Shown here in pieces: positions 39,911 through 48,505 of a stretch of DNA of 64,000 nucleotides. The notes under the pieces are model-generated. The model did not search any database. It was not told the origin of the DNA and worked only from the letters and a program-made list of their open reading frames with translations. The number at the start of each line of letters is the position of its first letter. Position 1 is the stretch's first letter. The DNA comes from Poindextera sp963719975. GTDB lineage: Bacteria; Pseudomonadota; Alphaproteobacteria; Caulobacterales; Caulobacteraceae. The DNA lies in NCBI GenBank assembly GCA_963719975.1, contig CAVRED010000005.1, positions 62,001 through 126,000 of the forward strand. Direction: 5' to 3'. The position numbers and the translations under genes were made by a program.

Positions 39911-40472
39911 TGAGCGCCGTCGCGGGGACCAAGCCGCGCGCGAAACCGGCCTCCGGCCGCGCTCCGAGCGCGCCGTACTGCAGTACGAGGTGGAGCAGTT
40001 CCTCTACGCCGAGGCGGCGCTGCTCGACGCGCGGAAGTATCGCGAGTGGCTCGGCGCTGATCGCCGACGACATCCACTACTGGATGCCGATCCGCCGGAC
40101 CGTCACGCTCAGCGACATCGACCGCGAGTTCACCAAGCCCGGCGACATGGCCTACTTCGACGACGACCGCGCGATGCTGGAGATGCGGGTCAAGAAGCTG
40201 GAGGCGGGCTCGGCCTGGTCGGAGGACCCGCCATCGCGCTCGCGCCACTTCGTCTCCAACGTCCGCATCCTGAGCGTCGCGGGCGACGAGATCACCGTCG
40301 AGGTCTCGTTCCACCTCTACCGCACGCGGCTGAACTCCGAGGTCGAGCAGTTGGGTGGGGCGGCGCCTCGACGTGCTGCGGCGCGCGGACGGCGGGTTCC
40401 GGCTGGCCAGGCGCGCACATCTTCCTCGACCAGACCGTGATCCCGACCACCAACATGAGCACGTTGTTCTAG
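39910..40472 (+). CDS. Ring-hydroxylating dioxygenase beta subunit, four indels
   Basis: Small NTF2-like subunit, about 186 residues after repair. Family blocks are recognisable in successive frames: LQYEVEQFLYAEAALLD, ALIADDIHYWMPIRRT, SRSRHFVSNVRILS and FLDQTVIPTTNMSTLF. The breaks are one missing base near 39960-39985 and extra bases at 40053-40054, 40353-40355 and about 40412. This is the most damaged gene for its size. It is structural and pairs with the alpha subunit just upstream. Confidence 0.87.
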
Positions 40473-40485
40473 GGGGCCGGCAGAG

Positions 40486-41325
40486 ATGGGCGCGCTTACG
40501 GACGAAGTGGTTTTGATCACCGGCGGCGCGTCGGGCCTCGGCCGCGCGATCGTGGACCGGTTCCTGGAGGAGGGCGCAAAGCTCGCCGTGCTGGACCGTA
40601 CGCCGGATCGCCTCGCGGAGCTGACGGCCGCGAACCCCGAGCGTCTGGCGGTCATCGCCGGCGACGTCCGGGTCATCGCCGACAACCAGCGCGCCGTCGA
40701 CGCCTGCCTCGCCAGGTTCGGCAAGCTCGATTGCGCCATCGGCAACGCCGGCATCTGGGACTACTCGAGGTCGCTCGACGCGCTGCCCACCGAACAGATC
40801 GACGCCGCGTTCGACGAGGTCTTCCACATCAACGTCAAGGGCTACCTCAACCTCGCCAAGGCGGCGCTGCCGGCGCTGGTCCGCTCGTCCGGCGCCCTGA
40901 TCTTCACCGTCTCCAACGCCGGCTTCGATCCGTCCGGCGGCGGTCCGCTGTACACCGCCTCCAAGCACGCCGTCGTCGGCCTCATCCGCCAGCTTGCCTA
41001 CGAGCTGGCGCCGGCGGTGCGGGTGAACGGCGTCGCGCCCGGCCCGATCGAGACCGACCTGCGCGGCCCAAGCTCGCTCGGGCTCGCGGATCGCTCGATC
41101 GGCAGCCTCGATCTCGCGGCCACCGCCGCGCCGAACATCCCGCTCGGCCGCGTTCCGGCGACAGCCGACTACGCCGGCGGCTACGTCTTCCTGGCCTCGC
41201 GCCGCGACAGCCGGCCAGCCACCGGCGGCGTGCTGAACCTGGATTCCGGCATCGGCGCCCGCGGCATCGGCCGCGTCGCCGGCGGCGCGCGGCTGCAAGC
41301 GAAGTACGCAAATCCTCCACCGTAG
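40486..41325 (+). CDS. cis-Dihydrodiol dehydrogenase (BphB-like SDR)
   Basis: NAD-dependent SDR of 279 residues, close in layout to biphenyl cis-dihydrodiol dehydrogenases. It has LITGGASGLGRAIVDRFLEE (cofactor loop), GNAGIWDYSRSL, a catalytic Ser in TVSNAGFDPSGGG, YTASKHAVVG (Tyr/Lys) and NGVAPGPIETDLRGPSSLG. It would re-aromatise the diol made by the Rieske dioxygenase upstream (14-bp gap). Its last residues and stop codon run into the palindromic repeat that starts at about 41316, so the natural C-terminus may have been replaced. Confidence 0.9.
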   Translation: MGALTDEVVLITGGASGLGRAIVDRFLEEGAKLAVLDRTPDRLAELTAANPERLAVIAGDVRVIADNQRAVDACLARFGKLDCAIGNAGIWDYSRSLDALPTEQIDAAFDEVFHINVKGYLNLAKAALPALVRSSGALIFTVSNAGFDPSGGGPLYTASKHAVVGLIRQLAYELAPAVRVNGVAPGPIETDLRGPSSLGLADRSIGSLDLAATAAPNIPLGRVPATADYAGGYVFLASRRDSRPATGGVLNLDSGIGARGIGRVAGGARLQAKYANPPP

Positions 41326-41470
41326 GGGGAGGGGGACCGCACGAAGTGCGGTGGAGGGGGGCAGTGGCCGGCCTTGCCCGTTTCAAGTTTGACCTAGGAT
41401 CGGCCTTCAACCGGCCGCGCGAGCGGCTGGCCCCCTCCACCACCCTGCGGGTGGTCCCCCTCCCCCAACG
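41324..41470. repeat. Palindromic repeat element, G-run/C-run arms
   Basis: Left arm 41324-41361 is a G-rich run ending in a small hairpin (ACCGCACGAAGTGCGGT). Right arm 41431-41466 is its C-rich counterpart with the hairpin ACCACCCTGCGGGTGGT. The arms pair over their GGGGGAGGGGGACC/GGTCCCCCTCCCCC ends. The 70-base middle has no gene. It lies between the diol dehydrogenase stop and the thiolase and may fold into a long hairpin in mRNA. Confidence 0.75.
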
Positions 41471-41560
41471 GGATCTAGGCGGAACGCTCGCCATCCGCGC
41501 TTGCTTCGCGGGTTCCGGCGGAGGCAAGGTGGCTCCTTCCCATCAAGAGGAGCGAGCCCC

Positions 41561-42808
41561 GTGAGTGAAGCGTGGATCATCGACGCCGTCCGTACGCCCA
41601 GAGGGGTCGGCAAGATCGGCAAGGGAGCGCTGGCGGAGATCCATCCGCAGCAGGTGGGCTCGACGGTGCTGCGGGCGCTGGCCGAGCGGAACAAGATCGA
41701 CACCGCCCAGGTGGACGACGTGATCTGGGGCACGAGCAGCCAGGTGGGCCTGCAGGGGCGCGACCTTGGACGGATGTCGGCGCTGGACGCCGGCTATGAC
41801 GTGCGCTCCAGCGGCGTCACGCTCGACCGCTTCTGCGGCTCCGGGCATCTCGACGGTGAACTTCGCCGCCTCGACCATCATGTCCGGCATGTCCGACCTG
41901 GTCGTGGCCGGCGGGTGCGAGCTGATGAGCGGCAAGGGCCGCCCGCCGCCGACGCCGGGCGCCTCGCCTGTGTTCGACAACGGCAACATGCGGCTGCGCG
42001 CCAGCCACCCGCAGACCCAGCAGGGCATCTGCGCCGACACCATCGCGACGATGGAAGGCATCACCCGCGAAGACGTCGACAAGCTGGGCGTCGAGAGCCA
42101 GCGCCGCGCCGCCATCGCCATCGACGAGGGCCGCTTCGCCAAGAGCCTCACGCCCGTCTACCACGAGGACGGAACGCTCGCCCTCGACCGCGAGGAGTAC
42201 CCGCGCCCGCAGACGACGCTCGAAGGCCTCGCCGCGCTGAAACCCGCGTTCGAGGCGATGGCCGACATCGCCGTCGACGAAACCGGCGCCACCTTCCGCA
42301 GCCTGATCCTGCAGAAGTACCCCGACGTCGACATCAAGTTCGTCCACCACGCCGGCAACTCGTCAGGGCGTGGTCGACGGGGCGGCGGCGATGCTCCTGG
42401 CGTCGCCGGAATACGCCAAGAGCCATGGGCTGAAGCCCCGCGCCCGCGTCGTCGCCATGGCCAACCAGGGCGACTGTCCGACGCTGATGCTGAACGCGCC
42501 GGGGCCGGCGATCCGCAAGGTGCTGGCCAAGGCGGGGCTGACCGTCGACGACATCGACCTCTTCGAGATCAACGAGGCGTTCGCCGTCGTCGTCGAGAAG
42601 GCGATCCGCGACGTCGGGCTCGATCGCGACAAGGTCAACGTCAACGGCGGCGCGATCGCGCTCGGCCACCCGATCGGGGCGACCGGCTCGATGCTGATCG
42701 GCACCATGGTCGACGAGCTCGAGCGCCGCGGCGCTGCGGCGCGGCCTCGTCACCATGTGCGCCGGCGGCGGCATGGCCCCCGCGATCATCGTCGAGCGCA
42801 TGGACTGA
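41561..42808 (+). CDS. Acetyl-CoA C-acyltransferase (thiolase), three frameshifts
   Basis: Thiolase of about 414 residues after repair. Catalytic residues are the nucleophile Cys in LDRFCGSG, His in GHPIGATGS and Cys in VTMCAGGGMAP; NEAFAVVVEKA is also present. Extra G at 41843-41845, 42366-42368 and 42737-42738 breaks the frame three times, each in a short G run. The GTG start follows AGAGGAG. It would cleave 3-ketoacyl-CoA from the upstream oxidation steps. Confidence 0.9.
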
Positions 42809-42818
42809 GCCCTTCGAA

Positions 42819-42963
42819 CTTCTCCCGGAGGGGGAAGGAGGGGCCCCGCGCCAGCGGGGACGATGAGGGGTTACGAGGTCTGGGGTTTGCCGGCAGCGCC
42901 GTAACCCCTCATCGCCCCCGCGCCTGCCGGCGCGGGTCCCCCCTTCTCCCTCTGGGAGAAGTC
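42819..42963. repeat. Dispersed palindromic element, copy 1
   Basis: About 145 bp with hairpin ends (CTTCTCCC...GGGAGAAG type), inner arms GATGAGGGGTTAC at 42862 and GTAACCCCTCATC at 42901, and the block CGCGCCTGCCGGCGCGGG. A second copy with the same order lies at 55784-55933. It sits between the thiolase stop and the next start codon, only 16 bp upstream of it. Confidence 0.85.
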
Positions 42964-42979
42964 GGTCTAGGGTGGCCCC

Positions 42980-43875
42980 ATGACCGACGCCGAGACCCGC
43001 ACGCGGGCGCTGCAGCGCTTTGATGTCGAGGACGCGTTCGACGACGTCATGGCCGCCGTCGATGCCGACGGGAGCGCGATCGTCGAGCGGTTCGTCAGCG
43101 CCGACCTGCTCGCGCGCCTGAACGCCGAGCTCGACGCGCGCATCGCCGAGAAGGCGCCGGGGTCGAAGGACGTCGGCGAGATGCTCGGCTGGTTCTGGGG
43201 CCAGCAGACCAAGCGCTTCACCCGCATCGCCGCCTTCGCGCCCTCGTTCGCCGAACTCATCGACAACGACTTCATGCATCGCTGGGCCAAGCGGGACCTG
43301 AACGCCGGCTACTGGCTGAACACCGGCCAGGCGATGATCGTGGGGCCAGGGCAGGGCGCCCAGGTGCTGCATCGCGACGTCGCCATCTGGCCGTTCATCA
43401 ACGAGGCGGGCCTCGCCGCGCCGCAGGCCATGGTCAGCATCCTCTTGGCGCTGAACGACTTCACCGAGGACGTCGGCGCCACCCGCGTCATCCCCGGCAG
43501 CCACAGGTGGGCCGACTTCCACAAAGCGCCCGACCCGGCCGAGGCGGTCTCCGCCGTCATGCCGGCCGGCAGCGCCGTGCTCTATCTCGGCAAGACCGTG
43601 CACGCCGCCGGCGCGAACACGACAAGCGACCGGTGGCGGCGCGGCCTGCACATGAGCTTCTGCCTCAGCTGGCTGACGCCGGAGGAGGCGAGCCCGGTCG
43701 GCGTGCCCTGGGAGATCGCCCGCACCTATTCGCCGCGCGTGCAGCAGATGCTGGGCTATGGCTCGCGCCGCACGCCGAGGGCGCCGCGCCGACCAACTGG
43801 CTGGTCGACTTCGAGGACGTGCGCAAACACCTCGGCGTCCCCTTCGAGCGCCCGACCGGCCGTCGGCGGCCGTAA
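42980..43875 (+). CDS. Phytanoyl-CoA dioxygenase (PhyH) family protein, one frameshift
   Basis: Fe(II)/2-oxoglutarate-dependent oxygenase of 298 residues. The metal ligands are His and Asp in VLHRDVAIWP and a distal His in GKTVHAAGANTT; the oxoglutarate Arg is in DRWRRGLHM. One base is missing near 43772, before HAEGAAPTNWLVDFED. A hydroxylase for a CoA ester or small molecule in the upstream pathway is inferred. The next gene starts 23 bp later with its own strong RBS. Confidence 0.88.
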
Positions 43876-43898
43876 CGTTTGCGAGGAGGCTAAAGCGC

Positions 43899-45767
43899 AT
43901 GGCGAGGGAGGCAACTGCCCGCCGCGCGCCCCGCCCGCTCGACGCGCGGCGCGACCACGTTCGCGGGGGCGGGCGCGGCCGCCACAGCACCGTCATCCTC
44001 TACGGCGACTACCTCTGCCCCTACTGCCGCAGACTGAGGCCGGTGTTTGCGCGGCTGCGCCAGGCGTTGGGCGATCGCCTGGCCTACGTCTTCCGCCACT
44101 TTCCCAACGAGCGGGCGCATCCCGGCGCGACGCTGATCGCGATCGGCTCCGAGGCGGCCGGCCGGCAGGACCGCTTCTGGGAGATGTACGATGCGCTGTT
44201 CGATCACGAGCCGCCGGTCGACCGGCCGGCGCTGATCGAGATCGCCGCTTCGCTCGGCCTCGACATGGTCCGCTTCGAGCGCGACCTCGAGGACCCCAAG
44301 CTCCGCAGCCGGGTCGACGACGACCTCGCCGAGGGCCGCAGCATCGGCGTCACCGCGACGCCCACCATCTTCGTGGACGGCCAGCGTTACGACGGCGCCT
44401 GGGAGTTCACCTCCATGCTCGAGGCGATCGAGCGGCCTGTCGGCGCGCGGGTCGGGCGCACGGCGAGGGCGTTCGCCAACCTGCCGGCGTCGGCGGGGAT
44501 CGCGCTCCTGGTCGCGGCGGCCGCAGCGCTCATCCTCGCCAACAGTCCGCTGGCCGGCCTCTACAACGCGGTCGTGAGCGCACGGTTCGGCATCGGGCCG
44601 GCGCCGGGCGGCGGCCTTTCGCTCAGCGTCGCCGAATGGTGCTCGGAAGGGTTGCTGGCCATCTTCTTCCTTATCCTCGGGCTGGAGATTCGCCGCGAGG
44701 CGCGGGCAGGCTCGTTCACCGACCGGCGCGTCGCGCTTGGCCCGGCGCTGGCCGCGGCCGCCGGCGCCCTTGTCTCGGCCGCCGTCTATCTCGCGCTGAA
44801 TCCAGGCCCGGCCGCGGCGGGTTGGCCGGTTCCGATCGACACCGGCATCCCGTTCACCCTCGGCATCCTCGCCCTCTTCGGGACCCGCGCGTCGGCGGGG
44901 CTCAAACTGTTCGTCGCCGCCTACGGGATCGCCGACGACCTGCTCACCATGGTCATCCTCGCCGCCTTCCATCCGCGCGGGATCCATGCCGAGTGGCTGC
45001 TGGCCGGTATGGGCGCGCTGGGCGCGATGACGCTGTTCAACCGCTGGCGCATCTACGCGGCCTGGCCGTACGTGCTGGCGACGATCGGGCTCTGGGTCGC
45101 GCTGCATCAGGCCGGCGTCGGCGGCGCCCTCAGCGGGATCGCGCTCGCCGCCTTCCTGCCGCCCCGGCCGGTTCCGCACGCCACGCCGCTGCTGGCGCAG
45201 GCGGCGACGGCCCTCTCCGAACTGGAGCACGCCGAGCGCGACCTGAAGAAGGCCGGCGAGGGCGGCCGGCTCGACCAGGAGCCGGTATGGGACTGGGCCA
45301 GCCGCAACCTCTCGGCGGCCGCCGAGCGGCTGTTGTCGCCGGCCGAGCGCACCGAGCGGGCGGTCGAGCCGTGGTCGAGCTATGCGGCGCTGCCGCTGTT
45401 CGCCTTCACCGCCGCCGGCGTCCCGCTCGCCGCCAATCTTGGCCAGCCGACGCCGCTGCGCGTGTTTCTGGGGGTCGCCGTCGGCCTCGCCCTGGCCAAG
45501 CCGATCGGGATCGTCGGCGCCTTGTGGCTGGCCGAGAGGGTCAAGATCGCGGTGCGACCGGAGAACGCCAGGCCGCTCGCCTTTGTCGGCGCGGCGTGGC
45601 TCTGCGGGATCGGCGACCCCCTCTCGCTGCTGCTGGCCGAACAAGCGTTCCCGGGGAGCCCGCTGGCCGCCGTCGCCAAGATCGGCGTCCTCGCCGGCTC
45701 GGCGGTCGCCGCAGGCGTTGGGGCCGTGTTGCTGGTTTTCAGCCGCCCACCGGTCACCGAGGCCTAA
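43899..45767 (+). CDS. nhaA: Na+/H+ antiporter NhaA with N-terminal DsbA-like thioredoxin domain
   Basis: 622 residues in one unbroken frame. Residues 30-185 form a DsbA-like domain with the redox pair Cys40-Pro-Tyr-Cys43 and a cis-Pro loop (GVTATPTIFVDGQRY). From about 190 an NhaA domain follows: LEIRREARAGSF, the Asp pair in GIADDLLTMVILA, and Lys in LALAKPIGIVGALWLAE. The usual ATDIAFALG motif reads IDTGIPFTLG, so the Asp133-equivalent of E. coli NhaA is Gly. GGAGG precedes ATG 43899. The fusion is known in alphaproteobacteria; its function is not established. Confidence 0.88.
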   Translation: MAREATARRAPRPLDARRDHVRGGGRGRHSTVILYGDYLCPYCRRLRPVFARLRQALGDRLAYVFRHFPNERAHPGATLIAIGSEAAGRQDRFWEMYDALFDHEPPVDRPALIEIAASLGLDMVRFERDLEDPKLRSRVDDDLAEGRSIGVTATPTIFVDGQRYDGAWEFTSMLEAIERPVGARVGRTARAFANLPASAGIALLVAAAAALILANSPLAGLYNAVVSARFGIGPAPGGGLSLSVAEWCSEGLLAIFFLILGLEIRREARAGSFTDRRVALGPALAAAAGALVSAAVYLALNPGPAAAGWPVPIDTGIPFTLGILALFGTRASAGLKLFVAAYGIADDLLTMVILAAFHPRGIHAEWLLAGMGALGAMTLFNRWRIYAAWPYVLATIGLWVALHQAGVGGALSGIALAAFLPPRPVPHATPLLAQAATALSELEHAERDLKKAGEGGRLDQEPVWDWASRNLSAAAERLLSPAERTERAVEPWSSYAALPLFAFTAAGVPLAANLGQPTPLRVFLGVAVGLALAKPIGIVGALWLAERVKIAVRPENARPLAFVGAAWLCGIGDPLSLLLAEQAFPGSPLAAVAKIGVLAGSAVAAGVGAVLLVFSRPPVTEA

Positions 45768-46046
45768 AGACGCGCGCGTTTCCGCGCCGCCGCGGGTCGC
45801 CGCGGCGTCGATGTGAGGTTCCTGGTTGCCGCTTTGGCTGCTGCCGCTGCTGCTGCTTGATGCTGCTTGATGTCCAAAGCCGACGGCGAGGGCGAAACCC
45901 TTGCCGACCAGGAACACTTCACAATCGAACGTCGCGAACTAAAGGTAGTAGACCACACCCGACCCCCCGCTCAGCAATCTGCTTAGCGAGCGCGGCGGAC
46001 GCGCCTCGCGTCCGTTGCGCCCAGCTCAGCTCAAGAGGCCCATCCC

Positions 46047-47333
46047 ATGTCCATCGCAGAGCGCGTCACCGACCACGTCCACCCGCTGCTCGCGGCGCTG
46101 AAGGCCGATCCCTCCGGCGAGAGCGCTTTCTGGGAGCGGATGGCGGCGGAGAAGACGCCGCTGGTCGAGCCCGATCCGGCGCGGCCCGGCCACAGCCTGG
46201 TGACCTACGTCTTTCGCCTGCCCGAGGGGGCGGAGTACGCGGTGGTCACGCCGGGCGTGGGCCGGCTGGCGGCGGACAATGTCTTGGACGTGATCGCCGG
46301 GACGCGCACCGCCCACGCCACGTACCGCTACCGGAACGACGTACGCGCCACCTATGGCTTCACGGTCGACACGCCGCTCGTGGATCCTGAGCAGATGTCG
46401 GACGCGGAATGGAAGGCGGTGCTGGATCAGCTGATGGCGACGACGCCCGTGCATGACCCGCACGGTCGCGAGCTCTTCGTCAGCCGCGCGGGCGAGGGCA
46501 ACCCGGACAACGTCGCGTCCATCGTCAGCCTGGCGGACGCGCCCGCGCAGCCCTTTGTGATGCGTCGCCCTGACGTCCCGCACGGCAAAGTCGATCGCGA
46601 GGACGCGTTCAAGAGCGAAATCCTGGGCAACGAGCGACGGATCTGGGTCTACACGCCGCCCGGCTACGAGGCCGGCGGCCAGTCTTATCCGATGCTGGTC
46701 GCCTTCGACGGCGGCGGCTCGCTGACCCTCTCGCCGATCCACCGCACCATCGAGAACCTGGTGGCCGAGGGGCGCATCCGGCCGATGGTCGCCGTGTTCG
46801 TCGACAACCCGACGCCCACCTCGCGCAACGACGAGCTGCCCTGCAACGAGGCCTTCGCCCGCTTCCTCGAGACCGAGCTCATCCCGTGGGTGCGCGAGCG
46901 GTATCGCGTGTCGCACGATCCGGCCGACGGCTACGTGACCGGCGTGAGCTATGGCGGCCTGGCGGCGATGTGGATGGGCTATCGCCTGTCGCACCTGTTC
47001 GGGAACGTCATCGCCCAGGCGCCATCGCTGTGGTGGGGGCCGGGTTTCGATATGGCCAAGGCGCCGCGCTCGCAAGCGTACCCGGAGGGCTGGCTGATCG
47101 AACAATACGAGCGCTCGCCCAAGCTGCCGCTCCGCATCTGGCAGGAGATCGGGCTGATGGAGTCGCCCGACCGCATGATCGAACCCAACCGCCGCATGAA
47201 GGCGGTGCTGGAGGCCAAGGGCTACGACCTCATCTACAGCGAACCCGCCGGCGCCCACGACTACGCGTTATGGCGCGGCACGATCGCGGAGGCGTTGGAG
47301 GTGATGGCGCCGGAACGCGAGGTCGCTCGGTGA
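46047..47333 (+). CDS. Enterochelin-esterase-like alpha/beta hydrolase
   Basis: 428 residues in a Fes/IroE-like layout: an N-terminal beta domain (to about 150, with TYVFRLPEGAEYAVVTPG) and a C-terminal esterase domain. Catalytic Ser is in VTGVSYGGLAAMW and His in GAHDYALWRGT; RRIWVYTPPGYE and FVDNPTPTSRNDELPCNEAF are typical. No signal peptide, so cytoplasmic hydrolysis of a siderophore or another ester is possible. The 279-bp gap upstream (45768-46046) has no convincing gene. The stop overlaps the next ATG. Confidence 0.83.
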   Translation: MSIAERVTDHVHPLLAALKADPSGESAFWERMAAEKTPLVEPDPARPGHSLVTYVFRLPEGAEYAVVTPGVGRLAADNVLDVIAGTRTAHATYRYRNDVRATYGFTVDTPLVDPEQMSDAEWKAVLDQLMATTPVHDPHGRELFVSRAGEGNPDNVASIVSLADAPAQPFVMRRPDVPHGKVDREDAFKSEILGNERRIWVYTPPGYEAGGQSYPMLVAFDGGGSLTLSPIHRTIENLVAEGRIRPMVAVFVDNPTPTSRNDELPCNEAFARFLETELIPWVRERYRVSHDPADGYVTGVSYGGLAAMWMGYRLSHLFGNVIAQAPSLWWGPGFDMAKAPRSQAYPEGWLIEQYERSPKLPLRIWQEIGLMESPDRMIEPNRRMKAVLEAKGYDLIYSEPAGAHDYALWRGTIAEALEVMAPEREVAR

Positions 47334-47704
47334 TGGGGCGCGGACTTCAGCGGGCCTGCGCGGCGGCGGCCGTAACCGCGCTCGCGCTTGTCGCCGCTCC
47401 GGCTCTGGCCAAGACCGCACGGTGCGACATTCGGACGAGCGACGGCGCATACGCCGGGCCGTGTGCGTTCACCCTGGCGGCGGGCGGCTCGTTCACGATC
47501 GATCCCGTCGGGCGCTCCGACTTCTTCGCCCACGCCAAGGAGGACCCTGGGATCACGGACATCAGCGTCGACGTCACCGGATCGCGCGCCGAGGTCAGTG
47601 GTCTGACGACCGACGGGATAAACTCGCGCTGGGGCCGGGCCAGCCGGTCCGCCAAGGACAAGGCCTGCTGGATCGGCGACGATTTCTCGATCTGCGTCTA
47701 CTAG
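47333..47704 (+). CDS. Small secreted cysteine-containing protein
   Basis: 123 residues, not recognised. A signal peptide is clear (ACAAAAVTALALVAAPALA, cleavage after ALA). The mature part has four Cys (ARCDIR, GPCAF, KACWI, SICVY), suggesting two disulfides. ATG 47333 overlaps the esterase stop as TGATG, so the two are probably co-translated. Confidence 0.72.
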   Translation: MGRGLQRACAAAAVTALALVAAPALAKTARCDIRTSDGAYAGPCAFTLAAGGSFTIDPVGRSDFFAHAKEDPGITDISVDVTGSRAEVSGLTTDGINSRWGRASRSAKDKACWIGDDFSICVY

Positions 47705-47734
47705 CGGACGGCGGACCGCAACCGCACTCAATAA

Positions 47735-47940
47735 CCGCTCATCCCGGCGAAAGCCGGGACCCAGGCGTTTTGTTTTGCTGCAATGGTTCTGGCGAGGACG
47801 CCGCAGAATATTGTCCACGAACCTCACGAACTTCACGAACATGGCGGTTTCGCCGCAGCGAACGAGCTTAGGCCGTTCGTGAGGTTCGTGAGGTTCGTGG
47901 ACAAAAAAGCCTGGGTCCCGACTTTCGCCGGGATGAGCGG
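47735..47940. repeat. Nested palindromic element with two pairs of long arms
   Basis: Outer arms at 47735-47765 and 47910-47940 are inverted copies matching at 30 of 31 bases. Inner arms at 47811-47840 and 47875-47904 match at 29 of 30. The inner arms carry repeated CACGAACCT units, and a small GGCGGTTTCGCCGC hairpin lies between them. The element separates two convergent genes and could act as a bidirectional terminator; it has no coding capacity. Confidence 0.88.
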
Positions 47941-47962
47941 GGTGGCGCCTATCTCAGGCCGT

Positions 47963-48361
47963 TCAGGTGAGGTCGGTGAACGGGTTCATGGCGATGTCCC
48001 AGACGTGCCCGTCGGGATCGGCGAACGCGGCCTCGTAGCCGCCCCATGGCGCCGCCTGCGGCTCCTTCAGCGGCGTCGCGCCGGCGGCCAGGCCCTGCGC
48101 GAACACTTCGCGGACGCCCGCCTCGGTGGGCTCGTTGTGCGACAGCCCGACGCTGGAAAAGCGCTGCGCCCCCGCCGGCAGATCGATAAGCGGGTCGTCC
48201 CGCGCGGACAGCGAGAGCCAACTGCCCTCCAACCTGAACATGATGAAGTCGTCCCCATCCGCATAGTTGTGCGTCGGAAAGCCCAGCCCGTCCCGATAGA
48301 AGGCGAGCGCGCGACCGAGGTCGCTCACGTGCAGGCTGACGATGGAGATCTTCGGCTTCAT
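47963..48361 (-). CDS. VOC (glyoxalase/bleomycin-resistance fold) family protein
   Basis: 132 residues with the vicinal-oxygen-chelate fold: ISIVSLHVSDLGRALAFYRD opens the first beta-alpha-beta unit and AAFADPDGHVWDIAMNPF closes the second. A His near the start and Asp/Glu near the end could form a metal site. Substrate unknown; lactoylglutathione lyase is not implied. It is transcribed toward the nested palindrome. Confidence 0.85.
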   Translation of the reverse strand: MKPKISIVSLHVSDLGRALAFYRDGLGFPTHNYADGDDFIMFRLEGSWLSLSARDDPLIDLPAGAQRFSSVGLSHNEPTEAGVREVFAQGLAAGATPLKEPQAAPWGGYEAAFADPDGHVWDIAMNPFTDLT

Positions 48362-48505
48362 TGGATGAGCGTATCACCCACGCCGCCGCCGGGGAGGGCC
48401 TGGCGGGGCCGCGCAGTCAGCATGCTGACGGGTTTGCGTATCGGCTCCGGCGGGGCGGGCAGCGCAATGGTATCCTGTCCCCCGTTCCGCAAGGAGGACC
48501 CTCCG

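Noticed and set aside
39910..40472. The dioxygenase beta subunit as a true pseudogene.
   Set aside because: Despite four indels, every conserved block is present in order and the repaired length is normal. The same error type affects unrelated neighbours, so sequence error is likelier.
41324..41470. A CRISPR array or an insertion sequence end in the repeat elements.
   Set aside because: There are no regularly spaced direct repeats with spacers, no cas genes, no transposase and no target-site duplication that I can see.
45764..45958. Short minus-strand frame with an Ala-run and basic tail in the gap after nhaA.
   Set aside because: Low-complexity GCT/GCA repeat content, no RBS and no recognisable domain; it overlaps the nhaA 3' end.
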